A DNA stretch of 64,000 bases. It comes from Fistularia commersonii. Lineage: Eukaryota; Chordata; Actinopteri; Syngnathiformes; Fistulariidae. Below, in pieces: positions 62,481 to 64,000 of the stretch (positions within the stretch are counted from its first letter, which is position 1; each line of letters begins with the position of its first letter). The notes under the pieces were generated by a model, which was given only the letters and a program-made list of their open reading frames with translations, made no database searches and was not told the DNA's origin. Location: assembly GCA_037954325.1 (NCBI GenBank), contig JBBMNZ010000013.1, forward strand, positions 8,552,501-8,616,500, written 5' to 3'. Made by a program: the position numbers and the translations under genes.

Positions 62481-62863
62481 AGCTGTTATGAAATAGACAT
62501 TACAGTAGCCAGATTTGTTTTTACAAGTTTTCTAATGCCAAACATTGAAAGGGAGGTTACGATTTGCATATCAAACGTAATTATTTGCTCATTATATCCT
62601 CAATAATTGCTCAATTTTTTTGCTCAATCAAACTTTAGAGAGGAAGCTTTTGAATAACTCTTTTCTGCCAAAACTGTGATTAGTGAGGTCACAGCTTCCA
62701 AACTGAAATCAGTGTATTAAAGTACAAATCTGTACTATATATGGCAACACCATTTCAAAAATACATAATGCAATTCAAAGCTGAAATTGCTGCTTGATGG
62801 AGAAAATCATAACACGGCTAAGACTGCTTTATTTTTAATACATGCATATATGTATACATGTAG

Positions 62864-62915
<52 letters not shown>

Positions 62916-62916
62916 T
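62864..62916 (+). repeat. (TA)n(CA)n compound microsatellite
   Basis: About 13 TA units followed by about 12 CA units. Confidence 0.96.
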
Positions 62917-64000
62917 ACCATATATCGCAGTCTTTTGTTTTCTGTCTTGGGAATGAAGTTAAAGGCCACATTTAGCTGCCACGGCAAAATAAAAAGAAAA
63001 AATATGATATGAAGAAAAAAGCCCTATTACGCTGTTGTTTTTATTAGATCTTTGTCAATGTCCATGTTGAGGTCCAGGCACTGGTTTGTGTCACTGTGTG
63101 TAGTCATTAACAAATATAAATAGATTATTTAATAGTTTGATGTATGAGTACACTTAAAAGCAGTCATCTGTTCGTGCATATGACTGGACAGGTCTCTGTA
63201 TGTCTGAGACGGTATAAATATTCTAAAAATTGTAGGCTGGTTGGCTTATCTCAATACAAGCTGCTGATTTTTAACAGGCGCAACATGGCAATCCATTTAA
63301 CCCAAAGAGCATATGCAGGAATGATGGGTGGACTCATTATTTTGTTTTTACATTTCTAGACCTCAACAATTCTTTCTGCCTGACTGGGACTTATCCACCT
63401 TTGTTCTGTCAGAAGAGCCTGACTTTGCCAAAGTGTATTTTTTTTTTCCAAATTAAATCTTCGGGCACAATTGTACTATACTGCTGTGGTTACTGTGAAA
63501 AGTAAAATCTTTCTACTACCTTTGTGCCATAATCCAAGGCCATATGGTGATATTTCATATTTCAGTGAACATGAACCTCTGTGGTTCACTGAACGACACT
63601 TCACAATGACAACAGTCAGCATTCTGATCCTGAATGGATGCCATTTTACACTAATTGATAATCATTAAACAGTACCTTAAAAGAATAAACAGACATTTTG
63701 AAAATAATGAAAAAGACATTTTTGTGATAGAAAACTGGAAATGAGGTTAAAAATTCGTATTTTTTGGTAAGCAAAGGCAAAAATTGATGTGTCAATTTTG
63801 CCATTTCGATATTGATCGTATTGAATTCTGAGTTGTCAAGCATTTGTTTGGGGAAAAATATTTGTCACAGCGACGCTCATGCAAAATGGTAGTTAAAGTA
63901 TCTAGGGTACTTGCGATTCTCATTGTGGCTTGTGACTCGGTGTTCCTTTATTCTCTGATTTTCAGTCTTCTCTGCTCTCTCTCACCAGCTCTCGGTGTCT

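Larger units (their letters stand above)
61313..64000 (-). other. diaph2 intron upstream of the FH2 C-terminal exon (partial)
   Basis: This is intronic by position, since the formin exon at 61160-61312 has an acceptor at its high-coordinate edge. It holds a LINE 3' tail (62205-62480) and a (TA)n(CA)n microsatellite (62864-62916). Otherwise it is AT-rich sequence with no recognised exon. The preceding FH2 exon must lie beyond the window end. Confidence 0.75.

Noticed and set aside
63940..64000. Minus-strand GAGCTG|GTGAGAG resembling a splice donor of an upstream exon at the window end
   Set aside because: The few codons available (RHREL) do not resemble the expected FH2 sequence, and no acceptor can be seen within the window.

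Overview
The window is AT-rich vertebrate nuclear DNA, almost certainly from a teleost fish. It carries spliced exons of an animal formin gene, long introns, abundant (CA)n/(TG)n microsatellites, and the mix of decayed elements typical of fish: a Penelope-like element, pogo/Tigger-like and Tc1-like DNA transposons, hAT-type miniature elements, L2/Rex-type LINE fragments and a tRNA-like SINE. There are no operons, Shine-Dalgarno sites or long bacterial-type reading frames.

One gene is clearly present. It lies on the minus strand and is a diaphanous-related formin, best matched to diaph2. Three consecutive exons encode the end of the FH2 domain (61160-61312), a charged helical linker (54912-55047) and the core of the autoinhibitory DAD (41491-41583). 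The intron phases (0, then 1) join them into one continuous reading frame. The expected short basic C-terminal exon was not found in 1-41490, so the last intron probably runs off the low-coordinate end. Upstream FH2 exons should lie beyond 64000. Everything else therefore appears to be intronic to this gene.

From low to high coordinates: 1650-3565 is a dead Penelope-like element with inverted terminal arms. 12786-14240 is a pogo-like relic with several short modules sharing a GGACTATAAGT-type terminus, followed by a hAT miniature element (14315-14787). A pure (ATCT)n tract lies at 17667-17784. A second pogo-like copy lies inverted at 21655-22896. SINE copies are at about 24703, 35899 and 42219. 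A foldback made only of Penelope-like terminal arms lies at 32357-32505. A 171-bp hAT miniature element with a perfect 8-bp target duplication sits at 50174-50344. LINE pieces are at 55975-56215 and 62205-62480, and a Tc1-like relic is at 57500-57770. Microsatellites are scattered throughout.

Between these, several kilobases show no recognisable coding or repeat structure. A few stretches look like conserved non-coding (enhancer-type) sequence by composition only, and these are marked as weak. No previously undescribed multi-gene system was found. The most notable observations are the inverted pogo-like pair with a shared internal deletion, the terminal-arm-only foldback, the fresh-looking hAT miniature element, and a Leu-to-Met change inside the DAD core.
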